A DNA stretch of 5,859 bases. Source: an uncultured Eubacterium sp. (GTDB lineage Bacteria > Bacillota > Clostridia > Oscillospirales > Acutalibacteraceae). A program made the translations under genes and the position numbers. The notes under the pieces are model-generated. The model was not told the origin of the DNA, searched no databases, and worked only from the letters and a program-made list of their open reading frames with translations. The stretch spans positions 1 through 5,859 of the forward strand of contig CAMFQI010000088.1 in NCBI GenBank assembly GCA_945980015.1, written 5' to 3'. Shown here in pieces: positions 5,474-5,859 of this stretch; positions within the stretch are counted from its first letter, which is position 1; every line of letters begins with the position of its first letter.

Positions 5474-5491
5474 TAACACTACGCAGTGTTA
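5474..5491 (-). promoter_or_regulatory. inverted repeat just upstream of the alaS ribosome binding site
   Basis: TAACACT (5474-5480) and AGTGTTA (5485-5491) are perfect 7-bp arms around ACGC. It ends six bases from the GGAG that serves alaS. It could be a repressor operator or an mRNA hairpin affecting initiation. I found no convincing -35/-10 pair in 5492-5539, so the promoter of the operon remains undefined. Confidence 0.4.
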
Positions 5492-5538
5492 AATCAATAA
5501 TTTCTTTTAGTAAAAGCAACAAGTCTAAAACAACATCA

Positions 5539-5560
5539 AGGCAGGAGTGTCCTCCTGCCT
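5539..5560 (-). terminator. terminator after the YdbC-like gene
   Basis: AGGCAGGAG (5539-5547) pairs with CTCCTGCCT (5552-5560) around TGTC. On the - strand it starts seven bases after the TGA at 5570-5568 and is followed by TTGATGTTGTTTTAG, a loose T-rich tail. It separates the YdbC-like gene from the alaS operon. Confidence 0.7.
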
Positions 5561-5567
5561 GCTGTTA

Positions 5568-5783
5568 TCAAAGCTTTGATACTATCTTGGTTAATTCAAC
5601 AAGCTCTTCCTTTGTAAAGGTAAGACCCTTGCTCATTTTTGTATGGTCAGGCGACCAGTCTCTTACATCGACCTTCGGTTCTCTGCCATTCCAAGAAATC
5701 ATATTAACCTCTCTTGTCCAACCACGAGATGTTTCAGAAATTACACCTAAGCTTTCTGTGATTTCATACTTAATTTCCGGCAT
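5568..5783 (-). CDS. YdbC/PC4-like ssDNA-binding protein
   Basis: This 71-residue protein matches the YdbC-type PC4 family along its whole length: LGVISETSRGWTREVNMISW (12-31), NGREPKVDVRDWSPDHTKMS (32-51) and KGLTFTKEELVELT (52-65). The family is related to the eukaryotic coactivator PC4; the Lactococcus YdbC protein is known to bind single-stranded DNA as a dimer through a curved beta-sheet. The role in bacteria is not settled; nucleic-acid protection or transcription effects are proposed. Basic and aromatic residues (W22, W31, W43, R34, R41) fit nucleic-acid contact. The ribosome binding site GGAGG at 5795-5791 is 7 bases before the ATG and extends as AAGGAGGAG, so expression should be good. 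It has its own terminator at 5539-5560. Confidence 0.88.
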   Translation of the reverse strand: MPEIKYEITESLGVISETSRGWTREVNMISWNGREPKVDVRDWSPDHTKMSKGLTFTKEELVELTKIVSKL

Positions 5784-5834
5784 TGTTGCTCCTCCTTCCT
5801 TAAATCCTTTATGCTAAAAATTATTTCTGCAAAA

Positions 5835-5859
5835 TTATTTGAGCTTTGATACCTGTCTC
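5835..5859 (-). CDS. possible 3' end of an upstream gene (partial)
   Basis: On the - strand the window edge can be read as RQVSKLK followed by TAA at 5837-5835, 51 bases before the YdbC-like start. The residues VSKL echo the C-terminus of the YdbC-like protein (KIVSKL). Only seven codons are visible, so this may be nothing more than a chance open frame. No promoter for the YdbC-like gene is clear in 5784-5834. Confidence 0.25.

Noticed and set aside
5457..5567. T-box riboswitch for alaS
   Set aside because: The gap is 111 bases and already contains the previous gene's terminator; there is no room for a specifier stem and antiterminator and no T-box core sequence is visible.
5263..5817. Open frame of 184 codons on the + strand crossing alaS start, terminator and YdbC-like gene
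   Set aside because: It runs antisense through two recognised genes and a terminator, with no ribosome binding site; it reflects codon bias of the opposite strand.

Overview
The window looks like a chromosome segment from a low-to-mid GC Clostridia-type Firmicute, most likely an Oscillospiraceae/Ruminococcus-like gut organism. The evidence is the AlaRS sequence with its extra cysteine cluster, strong AGGAG-type ribosome binding sites, a YdbC/PC4 small protein, and short palindromic repeats of a style I associate with that group. The assignment is from memory of these families, not from a search.

The window has two parts. The left third (1-1874) is an accessory, AT-rich island read on the + strand. 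It is bounded by two identical copies of a 204-bp sequence (1-204 and 1671-1874; the first copy may continue beyond the window edge). Each copy holds a long hairpin, a rho-independent terminator and a 93-bp MITE-like element. Between the copies lie a good promoter, an Imm26-family immunity gene (375-806), several copies of a short REP-like hairpin, a small cysteine-containing gene of unknown family (1029-1382) with its own terminator, and a frameshifted scrap of an RHS/YD-repeat polymorphic-toxin gene (about 1436-1739). No intact toxin gene is present. I read this as an orphan immunity island left by, or downstream of, an RHS toxin locus.

The right two thirds (1911-5859) is core genome on the - strand. 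From right to left it holds a possible 3' end of a gene at the window edge, a YdbC/PC4-like ssDNA-binding protein (5568-5783) with a terminator, then a tight three-gene operon: alaS (2829-5456), a HIT-family nucleotide hydrolase (2484-2816) and a type I phosphoribosyltransferase (1945-2487). The alaS stop overlaps the HIT ribosome binding site, and the HIT stop overlaps the phosphoribosyltransferase start as ATGA, so the three are probably translated together. A hairpin at 1911-1940 ends the operon and also faces transcription from the accessory island.

The most interesting signal is the modular layout of the island: immunity-type genes separated by REP-like hairpins and enclosed by long perfect repeats, so that recombination could remove or reshuffle single genes.
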